NCBI RefSeq assembly: GCF_020164745.1 | Contig: NZ_JAIUGV010000002.1 | Span: 423,081 to 487,080, forward strand | Direction of reading: 5' to 3' | From: Mesorhizobium sp. ES1-4 | GTDB taxonomy: Bacteria > Pseudomonadota > Alphaproteobacteria > Rhizobiales > Rhizobiaceae | DNA: 64,000 bases | Shown: piece by piece, positions 53,219 to 62,146 of the stretch | Position numbering within the stretch: position 1 is the first letter of the stretch | How the letters are laid out: each line of letters begins with the position of its first letter | The notes under the pieces: generated by a model | Seen by the model: only the letters and a program-made list of their open reading frames with translations | Databases searched by the model: none | Told to the model about the DNA's origin: nothing | Made by a program: the position numbers and the translations under genes

Positions 53219-53991
53219 GCCTGCTCGCGGTTTCCAACCTCACCAAGAATTACCGCCGCACCGGCAAGCCTGTCGCGGCGGTGGACGACGTCTCATTCAC
53301 GATCGAGCCTGGCGAAACGCTGGCGCTGGCCGGCCCCTCCGGCAGCGGCAAATCGACTATCGCACGGCTCGTGCTGCGCCTGATCGAGCCGGACGCCGGG
53401 CGCATCGAGTTTGAGGGCAGCGATTTCCTCGCCTTGCGCGGGGTCGCCCTGCGCGCCCGCCGCGCGCGCCTGCAGATGGTGTTCCAGGATCCGTTGGCGG
53501 CCTTCAATCCGCGCGCCACGGTGGCGCGCGTCCTCGACGACCCCTTGCGCGTCCATGGCATCGCGCCGCGCACCGAGCGTCCGCGCCGCATCGCCGCCTT
53601 GCTCGAACGCGTCGGGCTGGCCGTCGACCTCGCACCGCGCGCCATCCATGAAATCTCCGGCGGCCAACGGCAGCGCGTGGCGATCGCCCGCGCCATCGCC
53701 ACGAAGCCGTCGCTGATCGTGCTCGACGAAGCTGTGTCGGCGCTCGACGTCTCGGTGCGCGGCCAGATTCTCGACCTCCTGCTCGATCTGCAGCGCCGGG
53801 AACGGATCGCCTTTCTCTTCATTTCGCATGATCTTGGCGTGGTCCGGGCGGTCGCTCATCGCGTCATACTTCTCGATGCAGGACGGATTGCCGAGAGCGG
53901 CGATGCCCGAACCGTCATCGACTTGCCGCAGTCGGCCGTCGGCAAGGCACTGGTGGCGGCCGCGCCCAGATTGAACAGATACAGACCATGA
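53215..53991 (+). CDS. Peptide/nickel-type ABC transporter ATP-binding protein (DppF type)
   Basis: A 258-residue ATPase. Walker A GPSGSGKST, signature [15 protein letters not shown], Walker B IVLDEAVSALDVS (alanine in place of the usual proline). Last gene of the operon; it forms a heterodimer with the preceding ATPase. It is convergent with the CUT2 ATPase gene, only about 35 bp away, and I see no strong terminator between them. Confidence 0.92.
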   Translation: MSLLAVSNLTKNYRRTGKPVAAVDDVSFTIEPGETLALAGPSGSGKSTIARLVLRLIEPDAGRIEFEGSDFLALRGVALRARRARLQMVFQDPLAAFNPRATVARVLDDPLRVHGIAPRTERPRRIAALLERVGLAVDLAPRAIHEISGGQRQRVAIARAIATKPSLIVLDEAVSALDVSVRGQILDLLLDLQRRERIAFLFISHDLGVVRAVAHRVILLDAGRIAESGDARTVIDLPQSAVGKALVAAAPRLNRYRP

Positions 53992-54025
53992 TCGGCTCTT
54001 CGAGCTGGATCCACGGAGAACCCAC

Positions 54026-54781
54026 CTATCCCCCGACCATCAGCTTGACGACTTCGTCATGGTTGGTCTCGGAAATCTTGCGCTCGCCGGCCTGGACGCC
54101 GCGCCGCAACACGACGATGCGATCGGATACGGCGAAAATATCCTGCAGATTGTGCGAGATGAAGATCACGCCGCGTCCTTGCGCCTTGAGCTGATGAATG
54201 AGCGAGATCACCTTGCGCTGCTCGGGCACACCGAGCGCGGCGGTCGGTTCGTCCATGATGAGGATCTGCGCATCCCAGTAGACGGCGCGGCCGATCGCGA
54301 CGGCCTGACGCTGGCCGCCGGAGAAATTGCTGACCGGGGCGTTCATCCGGCTGACGTGAAAATCCAGCCGCTTCATCGTCTCCCTGGCGGCCTCTGCCAT
54401 GGCCTTGCGGTCGAGCACCGGCAGGAAGCCGAACGCCTTGCGCATCGGTTCGCGGCCGAGGAAGATGTTGGCGCCGATCGACAGATTGTCGGCTAGAGCC
54501 AGATCCTGATAGATCGTCTCGATGCCTTTTTCGCGCGCTTCCTGGGGCGTCGCGAAGGCCACCGGCTGGCCGCCGAGCAGGATTTCGCCCCCCGTCGGCT
54601 GGAACACGCCCGAGATCGCCTTGATCAGCGTCGTCTTGCCGGCGCCATTGTCGCCGGCAAGCGCCACCACTTCGCCCGGCCGCACCGCCATGGAGAAATC
54701 GTTGAGCGCACGCACGGCGCCAAAATGCTTGGACAGGTTGCGGACTTCGAGCAAAGGGGCGTTCTGGTCGGTGCTATTCAT
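54026..54781 (-). CDS. CUT2 sugar ABC transporter ATP-binding protein, single domain (FrcA-like)
   Basis: A 251-residue ATPase with one ABC domain: Walker A GDNGAGKTT, signature FSGGQRQAVAIGRAV, Walker B ILIMDEPTAALGV. Most CUT2 ATPases have two domains; single-domain forms such as FrcA of Sinorhizobium occur in rhizobia and presumably act as a homodimer. Start at the ATG giving MNSTDQNA, overlapping the permease end by eight bases. It is the last gene of the second CUT2 importer. Confidence 0.92.
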   Translation of the reverse strand: MNSTDQNAPLLEVRNLSKHFGAVRALNDFSMAVRPGEVVALAGDNGAGKTTLIKAISGVFQPTGGEILLGGQPVAFATPQEAREKGIETIYQDLALADNLSIGANIFLGREPMRKAFGFLPVLDRKAMAEAARETMKRLDFHVSRMNAPVSNFSGGQRQAVAIGRAVYWDAQILIMDEPTAALGVPEQRKVISLIHQLKAQGRGVIFISHNLQDIFAVSDRIVVLRRGVQAGERKISETNHDEVVKLMVGG

Positions 54782-55835
54782 CCTGGCGGCCTCCACTGAA
54801 CCGGCGCTGCGCCTGGTCTATGAGCACGGAAATGATGATGACGACGCCGACGGCGATGAACTGCCAGAACGGCTCGACATTGACGAAGACCAGCCCGTAC
54901 TGGATGACCGCGATCACCAGCGCGCCGGCGACCGTGCCCAGTATCGTGCCGGAGCCGCCGAACAGGCTGGCGCCGCCGATGACGACCGCAGCGACGCTGT
55001 CAAGCAGCAGCGGCTCGCCGGCTTGCGCCGCACCGGCCGTGAAGCGCGCCGCGTAGAGCGCCCCGCCAAGGCCGGCGCACATCGCCGACAGCACATAGAG
55101 CCGCAATATGTGGCCCCTGATGTCGATGCCGGCACGCCGCGCCGCCTGCACATTGGCGCCAATGGCATAATTGTGCTGTCCGAACCGCGTCTGGCTGAGC
55201 AGATAGTGCATCACGATGACGAAGACGGCGGCGATCAAGACCAGATAAGGCACGCCGTAAAACCTGCCGTTGCCGAGCAGCGCGAACCAGGAATTCCGCA
55301 CCGGCACCGTCGTGCCGCCGGCAAGCAGGAAGGCCACACCGCGCGCGACGCCGAACATGCCGAGCGTGCCGATGAAGGGCGGCACCCTGAGCCGCGAGAT
55401 CAGCAAACCATTGATGACGCCGGGCACGCCGGCGACGATCACGGCTGCAAGAATACCCGCCAGCATGGCCAGCGGCAGAGGAATGGCGGCGCCCGCCATG
55501 TTGGTGGCATGCGCGGCAATGACGGCGGCAAGCCCCATGATGAAGCCAAGCGACAGGTCGATCCCGCCCGAGATGATGACGAAGGTCTGTCCGGTCGCAA
55601 GCAGCAGCGGCGCCACGGCGAATATGGCTATGGATTGCAGGTTGAAGGGGTTGAGCACGAAGGTGGCGCCGAAGGCGACCCTCGACCAGATCTCGAAGCA
55701 GATGATCAGGCCGGCGAGGAACAACCAGGCGCGCCCTTCGGCGATGCGTCCGATCAGGCTCGTGGCCGGATCGCCATGATCGGCCTGGGGCGCGACATGC
55801 TTCTCGGCCGGCTGGGCTGGTGATGTCGAGGTCAT
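54774..55835 (-). CDS. CUT2 sugar ABC transporter permease
   Basis: A 353-residue permease of the RbsC/FrcC type with about ten helices and a roughly 35-residue cytoplasmic N-terminal extension. The motif TFVIISGGIDLSLGF and the stretch VAAVVIGGASLFGGSGTILG are typical. It is separated from the upstream binding-protein gene by 100 bp holding a GC hairpin. Confidence 0.93.
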   Translation of the reverse strand: MTSTSPAQPAEKHVAPQADHGDPATSLIGRIAEGRAWLFLAGLIICFEIWSRVAFGATFVLNPFNLQSIAIFAVAPLLLATGQTFVIISGGIDLSLGFIMGLAAVIAAHATNMAGAAIPLPLAMLAGILAAVIVAGVPGVINGLLISRLRVPPFIGTLGMFGVARGVAFLLAGGTTVPVRNSWFALLGNGRFYGVPYLVLIAAVFVIVMHYLLSQTRFGQHNYAIGANVQAARRAGIDIRGHILRLYVLSAMCAGLGGALYAARFTAGAAQAGEPLLLDSVAAVVIGGASLFGGSGTILGTVAGALVIAVIQYGLVFVNVEPFWQFIAVGVVIIISVLIDQAQRRFSGGRQDE

Positions 55836-55891
55836 GAGTACTCCGCGGCGCGGCTGCCTTCAAACAGGCCCGCCTTTCGGGGACCGGCACG

Positions 55892-55921
55892 GGCTCCCCC
55901 CGGGCGAAACCGGGAGGAGCC
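55892..55921 (-). terminator. Hairpin after the second CUT2 binding-protein gene
   Basis: GGCTCC...CCCGG pairs with CCGGG...GGAGCC, interrupted by one mismatch, with a six-base loop. Placed just after the binding-protein stop, as in the other importers here. Confidence 0.5.
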
Positions 55922-55935
55922 AAGCTCGTCTGGAC

Positions 55936-56913
55936 CTACTCGGAGTAGAGATACTTCGAGATGTTCGGGTCCGCGATGTTGGACTTGTCCATAATCGTGA
56001 AGCCGGTGCCGATCGTGACCGGGATCGAATGACCGGTCAGGTGGGCATAAGCCGAGACGACGCCGAAGTAACCGATCTCGGCCGGATGCTGGGCGATCGC
56101 CACATCAACCAGGCCGGTGTTGATGTTGTCGACGATGCTGGTCGGCGCATCGAACGCAACGACCTTGATGGTTCCCGTCTGTCCCGCTTGCTTCACGCCG
56201 TTGGCGGCGCCCAGGGCCGAGAACAGATTGGCGCCGAACACGCCGACGAGATCGGGATTGCGCGCGAACACAGCCTGCAGTTGCGAGGCCGCCTTGTTGG
56301 CATCATCGTCATTGAACTGGGTCTCCAGCACGGTGATGCCCGGATGTTTGGCCATCTCCTTCTTGAAGCCCTCTTCGCGCTGGTCGGTGGTCGAAATGCC
56401 GGGCTTGACGTTCGAGACGTAGACCTTGCCCTTGTCGCCGATGGCGGTTGCCAATGCGCGCGCCGCGATCTCGCCGCCCAGCACATTATCCGAGGCAATA
56501 TAGGCCAGCGGGAAGTCGGCATCGCCAGCACCCGTCTGGTAGACGCCCGTGCCGATGAACGTATCGACGGTTATGACCGGAATGCCGGCGTCATTGGCCT
56601 TGCGCAGCGGTTCGACCAGCTGAACCTTGTCGGTCGGCGCGATCAGGATCGCGTCGGGCTTCTTGGCGATGACAGCGTCGAGCACCGGCACCTGGGTGAC
56701 CGGGTTGAAGTCCGGAGCACCCTGGAAGACCAGATTCACGCCGAGCGCATCGGCGGCCGCCTGGGCACCCTTGCGCATGGTGATGTAGAAGCCGTCGGTG
56801 GTGAGGCCCGGAATGAGCGCGATGGTGTATTTCTTGTCCTGCGCCTGCGCGGGCGCCATCAGTACCGTGGCGCTGACGGCAAACGCCGCGAGCGCGGCAA
56901 CGATCTTCTTCAT
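55936..56913 (-). CDS. CUT2 sugar ABC transporter substrate-binding protein
   Basis: A 325-residue exported Peripla_BP_4 protein. Signal peptide ends ...MAPAQA near residue 24 and the mature protein starts QDKKYTIALIPGLTTDGFY. GAGGAGG before the ATG supports the start. First gene of the second CUT2 importer. A 28-bp element shared with the aldolase/kinase promoter lies 241-268 bp upstream. The ligand is probably a hexose or ketose metabolised by the neighbouring aldolase and kinases. Confidence 0.92.
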   Translation of the reverse strand: MKKIVAALAAFAVSATVLMAPAQAQDKKYTIALIPGLTTDGFYITMRKGAQAAADALGVNLVFQGAPDFNPVTQVPVLDAVIAKKPDAILIAPTDKVQLVEPLRKANDAGIPVITVDTFIGTGVYQTGAGDADFPLAYIASDNVLGGEIAARALATAIGDKGKVYVSNVKPGISTTDQREEGFKKEMAKHPGITVLETQFNDDDANKAASQLQAVFARNPDLVGVFGANLFSALGAANGVKQAGQTGTIKVVAFDAPTSIVDNINTGLVDVAIAQHPAEIGYFGVVSAYAHLTGHSIPVTIGTGFTIMDKSNIADPNISKYLYSE

Positions 56914-57153
56914 GACATCCTCCTCATTGTCGGCAGTTCTGCCGTTTGCGGTGATTTTGTGATGGCCGTCATCCGCGCGAGGCAGGAGCCGACGGCCGGG
57001 TACGCCTGTTTGCCTTCGCGGGCAGCTCCTCCCAAGCGCCCTCAGTCTAAATGTCGGCCGGTCGAGTCGACCGGCACAATCGCCGCGTTCTCTTTCCTCG
57101 CCTCCGTGAGGTCAGGGAACCGCCCGGCACGCCAGCAGGCCGGGTCCATAGGT

Positions 57154-57181
57154 TGTAACACTTTGCAGAAATAAATTGCAA
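57154..57181 (-). promoter_or_regulatory. SorC-type operator, copy 1
   Basis: Read on the minus strand: TTGCAATT, two bases, TTTC, one base, GCAA, one base, GTGTTACA. It matches the copy at 58291-58318 at 24 of 28 positions with identical spacing and the same orientation to its target gene. It lies in the 428-bp gap between the regulator gene and the binding-protein gene, where I see no coding sequence. Confidence 0.65.
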
Positions 57182-57341
57182 CTCGGTTTTTGCGAAGCCG
57201 CAACGCCGGCTTTTCCAGACACCATCTGACTGCTCCTTGGAGCCCCGGCGAACTATCGCCCCGACTTCCCTCCGACACAATCGATTTCGCAACGGGCTTC
57301 GCCGGCACAGACCAGCAGCATCAGGCCCGGCATGTCTGCCG

Positions 57342-58247
57342 CTATCGCGTTGCAAGAACCGCCAGGATGGCCTGCGCCGTCTTGGTGTCCGTCACCAGCG
57401 CGTTGATGAGCCCGGAACGAGCGGCGCCGATGATTGCCGTCGCCTTTTCCGGCGAGGCGGCGACGCCGATCACCAGGGGCACGGCGCGAAGCTGCGCCGG
57501 CGACATGGCGATCATCCGGCTCTCCCCTTCCCAGCCGATCAGGGCGCCTTCCGCATCGAAGTAATGACGAAGCACGTCGCCGGCAGCGTGAACCAGCGCC
57601 TGCTCGCTCGGCGTGGCGGCACTCGCCTCGGGCGCGTTGATGGCATGCGGCAGGCCGATGCCGACGATCGCCACATCCGTTCTCTCCCACAGCGCGACGG
57701 CATCGCGAATAGCCGTGTCGCGCAGGAAGACCTCACGCAACTCGCTCGACGGCAGATAGGGAGCGTGGATGAAACGTGGCGCGCCACCGAACTCTTCCGC
57801 GGCTAGCCGCACGAATTCGTTGACCTGGAAATGCGCCGCGTGCTGCTGCATGCCGCCGGTTGCAGCCACCGTCAGCACGCCCGGCATACGTGGCAGGCCG
57901 GCTCGAATGACCTCGCGCACGGCGCGCCCCCAGCCGATGGCGACCACGGAGCCGGCCACCAGCTGCGCCTGCCTGAGCAAAGCGCCAAGCGGAGCCGAAA
58001 GCGCTGTCAACGCGCCTGCCGCCGGCGTCTCGACAACGGCGGCATCCCGCAATTTCAACCCGTCGACCAGTTGCCTTGTGATATCCTCCGGCGTCGCAAG
58101 GTCGATGACCTCGATGCGCACGATGCCTTCGGCCCGCGCCCGCTGCAGCAGGCGCGAAATCGTCGCGGTGGACACCCCGAGTTGCCGCGCGATATCGACC
58201 TGCGACATCTCCTCCACATAGTGCAGCTTGGCAACCGTGTGCAGCAT
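57342..58247 (-). CDS. SorC/DeoR-type sugar-binding transcriptional regulator
   Basis: A 301-residue regulator. The N-terminal HTH (MSQVDIARQLGVSTATISRLLQRARAEGIVRIEV, about 14-47) is followed by a SorC-type sugar-binding domain with an NagB-like fold (about 55-300). Such proteins sense phosphorylated sugars. It is divergent from the aldolase/kinase operon and directly upstream, on the same strand, of the CUT2 importer; a shared 28-bp element lies before both targets. No in-frame ATG or GTG exists further upstream, so the start is firm. Confidence 0.9.
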   Translation of the reverse strand: MLHTVAKLHYVEEMSQVDIARQLGVSTATISRLLQRARAEGIVRIEVIDLATPEDITRQLVDGLKLRDAAVVETPAAGALTALSAPLGALLRQAQLVAGSVVAIGWGRAVREVIRAGLPRMPGVLTVAATGGMQQHAAHFQVNEFVRLAAEEFGGAPRFIHAPYLPSSELREVFLRDTAIRDAVALWERTDVAIVGIGLPHAINAPEASAATPSEQALVHAAGDVLRHYFDAEGALIGWEGESRMIAMSPAQLRAVPLVIGVAASPEKATAIIGAARSGLINALVTDTKTAQAILAVLATR

Positions 58248-58290
58248 CGTGCGCGATGCGGTCGCGTCCTGGACGGAGGGAACAGACAGC

Positions 58291-58318
58291 TTGCAATTCC
58301 TTTCAGCAACGTGTTACA
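58291..58318 (+). promoter_or_regulatory. SorC-type operator, copy 2
   Basis: TTGCAATT, CC, TTTC, A, GCAA, C, GTGTTACA on the plus strand, between the SorC gene and the aldolase gene. Same element as at 57154-57181. It contains an inner TTGC...GCAA inverted repeat. It lies only 44 bp from the SorC start, so autoregulation is likely. Confidence 0.65.
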
Positions 58319-58529
58319 CACGCATACGCCGACGGGAGTTATTGCGCAAATCCGGTGAACTCGCAACTTGGCCATACCAGGCCGCGCACCGGCAAGGCTG
58401 CTTATCCCAGCAGCAAGCGATGCATCAGGCGGCAAGAGCTTCCTGCCGGCAGGCGGGCAAACTTACCATTGGTTTCCACGGGATCCGCGCCCTCGGCGAG
58501 AGAGCGCCAACATCGGACAGAAGACAACC

Positions 58530-59438
58530 ATGACGAAGATGACCACCGCGGAACTGCGCGGCTACCAGCAGATATGCGGCAAGGACGGAGCCATGGTGGC
58601 CATCGCTTGCGACCAGCGCGGCGGCATGCGCACCTTGCTGGCGTCGGACCCCGCTGACCAAGCCAGGATCACCAACGACATGCTCGGCGACACCAAGGCC
58701 GACATCACGCGCTACCTCGCAAGCGCTGCCTCCTGCGTCCTACTCGATCCGCTCTGCGCGGTGCCGAGGGTGGTCGACGAGGGCGTGCTGAACCGGGATA
58801 CCGCACTCCTCATCGGCCTCGATGCGTCCGGTTTCGACGTTTCGCCGGAAGGCTACCGCCTGTCGCGGCTGGTTCCCGGCATCGATGCGCGACGCGTGCG
58901 CGAACTGGGCGGCACTGGCGGCAAGATCATGGTGTATCTCAGGGCCGACAAGCCGCACGCCAACGAACACAACATCGCCATCCTGCGCCAATGCATCGCC
59001 GACTTCGGCAAGGAGGACCTGCTGCTCGTCGTCGAATTCCTGACCTATCAGCTCGAAGGGGAGAGCCCTGAGGACTATGCGGCCAAGACGCCCTGGCTGG
59101 TCGAGGAGGGTACGAGGATTTCGCTGGAATGCGGCGCAAAGGTGCTGAAGCTGCCCTACCCCGGAACGCCGGAAGCCTGCGCCAACATCACAAAAATGGC
59201 CGGCGAAGTGCCGTGGGCGGTGCTTTCGGCTGGCGTCAACCACGCCACCTTCCTCGGGCAGGTCGAGATCGCGATGCAAAATGGCGCCTCCGGTGTGATC
59301 GCCGGCCGTTCGCTGTGGAAAGACTGCATTTCGCTCGACCGTGACATTCAGCGCGAAAGGCTTAAGACCATCGCGGTGCCCCGGCTGCGCGAGATACAGG
59401 CGGTGATCGGGCACTATCGGCAGAAAGCAGCTGCCTGA
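58530..59438 (+). CDS. LacD/YihT-family class I aldolase (tagatose-bisphosphate aldolase-like)
   Basis: A 302-residue Schiff-base aldolase. The N-terminal IACDQRGGMR, the lysine K207 in VLKLPYPG (aligned with the K-V-E-x-P lysine of LacD/YihT), and the C-terminal PWAVLSAGV and GASGVIAGRSLWKD phosphate-site stretches place it in the LacD/YihT group. These split tagatose 1,6-bisphosphate or sulfofructose 1-phosphate into two three-carbon units. No sulfosugar-specific gene is visible, so a ketohexose phosphate is likelier. It is the first gene of the operon with the double kinase. Confidence 0.85.
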   Translation: MTKMTTAELRGYQQICGKDGAMVAIACDQRGGMRTLLASDPADQARITNDMLGDTKADITRYLASAASCVLLDPLCAVPRVVDEGVLNRDTALLIGLDASGFDVSPEGYRLSRLVPGIDARRVRELGGTGGKIMVYLRADKPHANEHNIAILRQCIADFGKEDLLLVVEFLTYQLEGESPEDYAAKTPWLVEEGTRISLECGAKVLKLPYPGTPEACANITKMAGEVPWAVLSAGVNHATFLGQVEIAMQNGASGVIAGRSLWKDCISLDRDIQRERLKTIAVPRLREIQAVIGHYRQKAAA

Positions 59439-59471
59439 CATCCGTTGGATCACCGGCACGTGCAGGACGTC

Positions 59472-60917
59472 ATGCCACAACAGTCGACGGCCGTAGGGAT
59501 CGATATCGGCGGCACCAATTTGCGCGCCGCCCGCGTCTCGGCCACAGGGGAAATCCTCGAACGCCTTTCCGAAAAAAGCGCGCCCGACCCTGAACTGGTG
59601 CTTGGCCGCATCACAGACATGGTGCGCCTTCTCGACGCCCCCGACGTGGCGGCAATCGGCGTCGGCGTTCCCGGCCGCGTCGACGCGCACCGCCACGCAG
59701 TGCTGTCGGGGGGCTACGTCAACCTCGCCTCGGTCGCGCTCGCGCAGCGTCTGGAGAGCATGACCGGCAAGCCTGTTATCCTCGACAATGATTGCAACAT
59801 GGCTCTGGCCGCCGAGATGGTGCTTGGTGCCGGCAAGGGCCACGACAACGTCGCCATGTTCACCATCGGCACTGGCATTGGCGGCGCCGTCGTCCAGAAC
59901 CGACGGATCACGCGTGGCCGGGCAACGGCGGGGCAACTGGGCCACATCACCGTTGACGTCGACGGCGAGGTCTGCGCCTGCGGGCGGCGCGGCTGTGTCG
60001 AAACCACCAGTTCCGGCACGGCACTTGGCCGCCACATCGCGCGTGCCGGCTTGAGCCCCGACGTCACGGTCGACCAGCTGTTCGCCCGCGACGCGGACGG
60101 CGACATGAAGGCGCGCGGCATACTGGAAGCCTGGGCAAGACCGCTGCGCGCCGCGATCGACACCACCGTCGCCATGTTCGACCCCGATCTCGTCCTCCTT
60201 GGCGGTGGGCTTGGTCTGGCGGCGCACCGAGCGCTCGGCCACGCGCCGGCACTGGCGCCATGGTACCAATGCCCGGTGCAGCCGGCGCGGCTCGGCGACG
60301 ATGCCGGTGTGATCGGCGCCGCGCTGCAGGCGCTTTTGGCGCCGGCATCGACATCGCTTTCCGTTCAGCCTGGCCGCGCCAGGCGCGCCGTGCTCGTCAA
60401 CGGCATCCCGGCCAGCGGCAAGAGCACCGTGTCACGCGGCATAGCCGACCGCACGGGATGGCCGCTGCTTGCACTTGATACGGTCAAGAACCCGTTCCTC
60501 GAAATCCTCGGCGGCGCCGACCGCGAATTCAACCGCACGCTCGGCCGTGCCAGCTACCAGGTCATCTGGTCGCTTGTCGGCGACGCTCCGGCGGACAGCA
60601 CCTTCATCGTCGATGCGTGGTTCGGTTTCCAGCCGCGGCAAGTGCTCGAAGATCATCTGCGCGACGCCGGTGTCCAAGACACAGTCGAGATCTGGTGCCA
60701 CGCGCCAGGCGAGGTGCTGGCGGAACGCTATGGCGCTCGTCTCGGCGAGCGTCTCCCCGGCCATCCCGGCGCCGCCTATATTCCTGAACTGATTGAACTG
60801 GCCAAGCGCGCCGAACCACTACGGCGAGGGCCGCTGTTCGACGTCGACACGACGCAGCCGATCGACCTCGATGCCATCGTCGTATGGCTTCGCGCCGCGA
60901 TGGCTGGCGACGCATAG
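59472..60917 (+). CDS. ROK-family sugar kinase fused to a P-loop kinase domain
   Basis: A 481-residue two-domain protein. Residues 1-295 are a ROK kinase: GIDIGGTNLR (9-18), catalytic D107 in LDNDCN, and the zinc motif GH...CACGRRGC. Residues 305-480 are a separate P-loop domain with Walker A GIPASGKST (311-319) and kinase-like LDTVKNPF and FIVDAWFG segments, resembling gluconokinase- or AAA-type small-molecule kinases. The two domains could carry out two phosphorylations feeding the aldolase next door. ATG at 59472 is preferred; an in-frame start at 59445 is possible. I know of no characterised protein with this pairing. Confidence 0.85.
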   Translation: MPQQSTAVGIDIGGTNLRAARVSATGEILERLSEKSAPDPELVLGRITDMVRLLDAPDVAAIGVGVPGRVDAHRHAVLSGGYVNLASVALAQRLESMTGKPVILDNDCNMALAAEMVLGAGKGHDNVAMFTIGTGIGGAVVQNRRITRGRATAGQLGHITVDVDGEVCACGRRGCVETTSSGTALGRHIARAGLSPDVTVDQLFARDADGDMKARGILEAWARPLRAAIDTTVAMFDPDLVLLGGGLGLAAHRALGHAPALAPWYQCPVQPARLGDDAGVIGAALQALLAPASTSLSVQPGRARRAVLVNGIPASGKSTVSRGIADRTGWPLLALDTVKNPFLEILGGADREFNRTLGRASYQVIWSLVGDAPADSTFIVDAWFGFQPRQVLEDHLRDAGVQDTVEIWCHAPGEVLAERYGARLGERLPGHPGAAYIPELIELAKRAEPLRRGPLFDVDTTQPIDLDAIVVWLRAAMAGDA

Positions 60918-61366
60918 ACATCGGGAAGAGCGAATTTTGCCGCCGGCGACGATGCATGGTTCCGTTCCACCGCTTCCGGGGCGGTACGCAGCGCCGGCAG
61001 CGGCTCGCGACCGGTGGCGATGGCGGAGAGCGCGCAGACGCGTTTTAAGTTATTGCCGACGGGCTTGTCGCCGGTGACGACCAGCGCTTCAGGTTGTGAG
61101 TCCGTCCAGCTATCAGTGAATCTATCGATCATAGCATAAAATTCGGAAAACCAAGGACTGTGCAACTGAATGTGTAACACTCTATCGTCCACTGTGATGC
61201 CATTTGCTGGCTCTGGGCAATCGACATGGAACCGGTGACGGGGGTGCTCAATCCGCGCTGTCTACTTTGCAGCGGCCGTCGTGATCTTGTCGAGTACGTC
61301 AGCCACCGCCTGCAAAACCTCGTCCAACACTCATATGGCAGATGAGCCTGGTTGGTTGACGATGCC
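60918..61366. other. Non-coding interval, possible gene debris
   Basis: No convincing gene. A TGTGTAACAC at 61171-61180 (GTGTTACACA on the other strand) matches ten bases at 58311-58320, partly overlapping the SorC-type element, but the rest of the element is missing. Codon-like structure is weak on both strands. Confidence 0.4.
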
Positions 61367-62122
61367 TTAGCCGAACGTTTCGAAAAGTTGGTACAAAGCA
61401 AGCGCGCTCACCAACACACCGATGGCAGCCATCAAGGCACGGGGGCGTACGTGGCGCGCGACGTAACCGCCAAAGGGAGCGGCAAGCAAACCACCGATGA
61501 TCAGCGCGGCAATATGCTCGACGTGGGCCGTTGCCAACTCGATGAAGAATGTCGTCGCCACCGCTAGGGTGACGAAGAATTCCGCCGCATTGACCGAACC
61601 TATGGCTTTCCGCGGCGAATGACCTGATCCAAGAAGGGTTGAGGTCGCAATCGGTCCCCAGCCGGCCCCCCCGATCGCATCCAAGAACCCGCTGACCAGA
61701 CCAAGCAGACCGGCGTATCCGATCTTCGCATCCGTCTTGGGTGGGCCCGATTTCGCCGCTTTCAGGACGATGAACAGTCCCATCACGAGCAAGTAGGCCG
61801 AAATGAAGGGACGGACTGTCCCCCCGTCGATGTTCGAAAGGACGTGTGCTCCCAGAATCCCTCCGAGCACTCCAGGTACGCCGAGCGTCAGAAGAAGCCT
61901 GTAGTCGACGTTCTTGTGGAACAGGTGGGATAGTGCGGACGCCCCTGTGGTTGCAACTTCGGCCGAATGGACCGCTGCACTCGTCGGCGCGGGTGGTATT
62001 CCGAGCGACAACAGCGCGGTCGTTGTGATCAGGCCAAACGCCATCCCGAGACCGCCATCCACGAGCTGTGCAAGGAAGCCGACTGCAGCGAGAACCAGGA
62101 ACTCGCTTGTTATTGTAAACAC
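61367..62122 (-). CDS. TSUP (TauE/SafE) family membrane transporter
   Basis: A 251-residue membrane protein with about eight helices. The paired motifs GLGMAFG and GFLDAIGGAGWGPIATSTLLGSG are typical of TSUP proteins, which export or import sulfur-containing or small organic anions. Base composition looks somewhat lower in GC than the sugar clusters. It precedes no obvious sulfur gene; TerC lies upstream on the same strand. Confidence 0.88.
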   Translation of the reverse strand: MFTITSEFLVLAAVGFLAQLVDGGLGMAFGLITTTALLSLGIPPAPTSAAVHSAEVATTGASALSHLFHKNVDYRLLLTLGVPGVLGGILGAHVLSNIDGGTVRPFISAYLLVMGLFIVLKAAKSGPPKTDAKIGYAGLLGLVSGFLDAIGGAGWGPIATSTLLGSGHSPRKAIGSVNAAEFFVTLAVATTFFIELATAHVEHIAALIIGGLLAAPFGGYVARHVRPRALMAAIGVLVSALALYQLFETFG

Positions 62123-62146
62123 TTGCTTTGCCGCGCTTGGACCATG

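Noticed and set aside
60940..61192. Minus-strand open frame after the kinase gene
   Set aside because: No family features, overlaps the 3' end of the kinase gene and shows no ribosome site.
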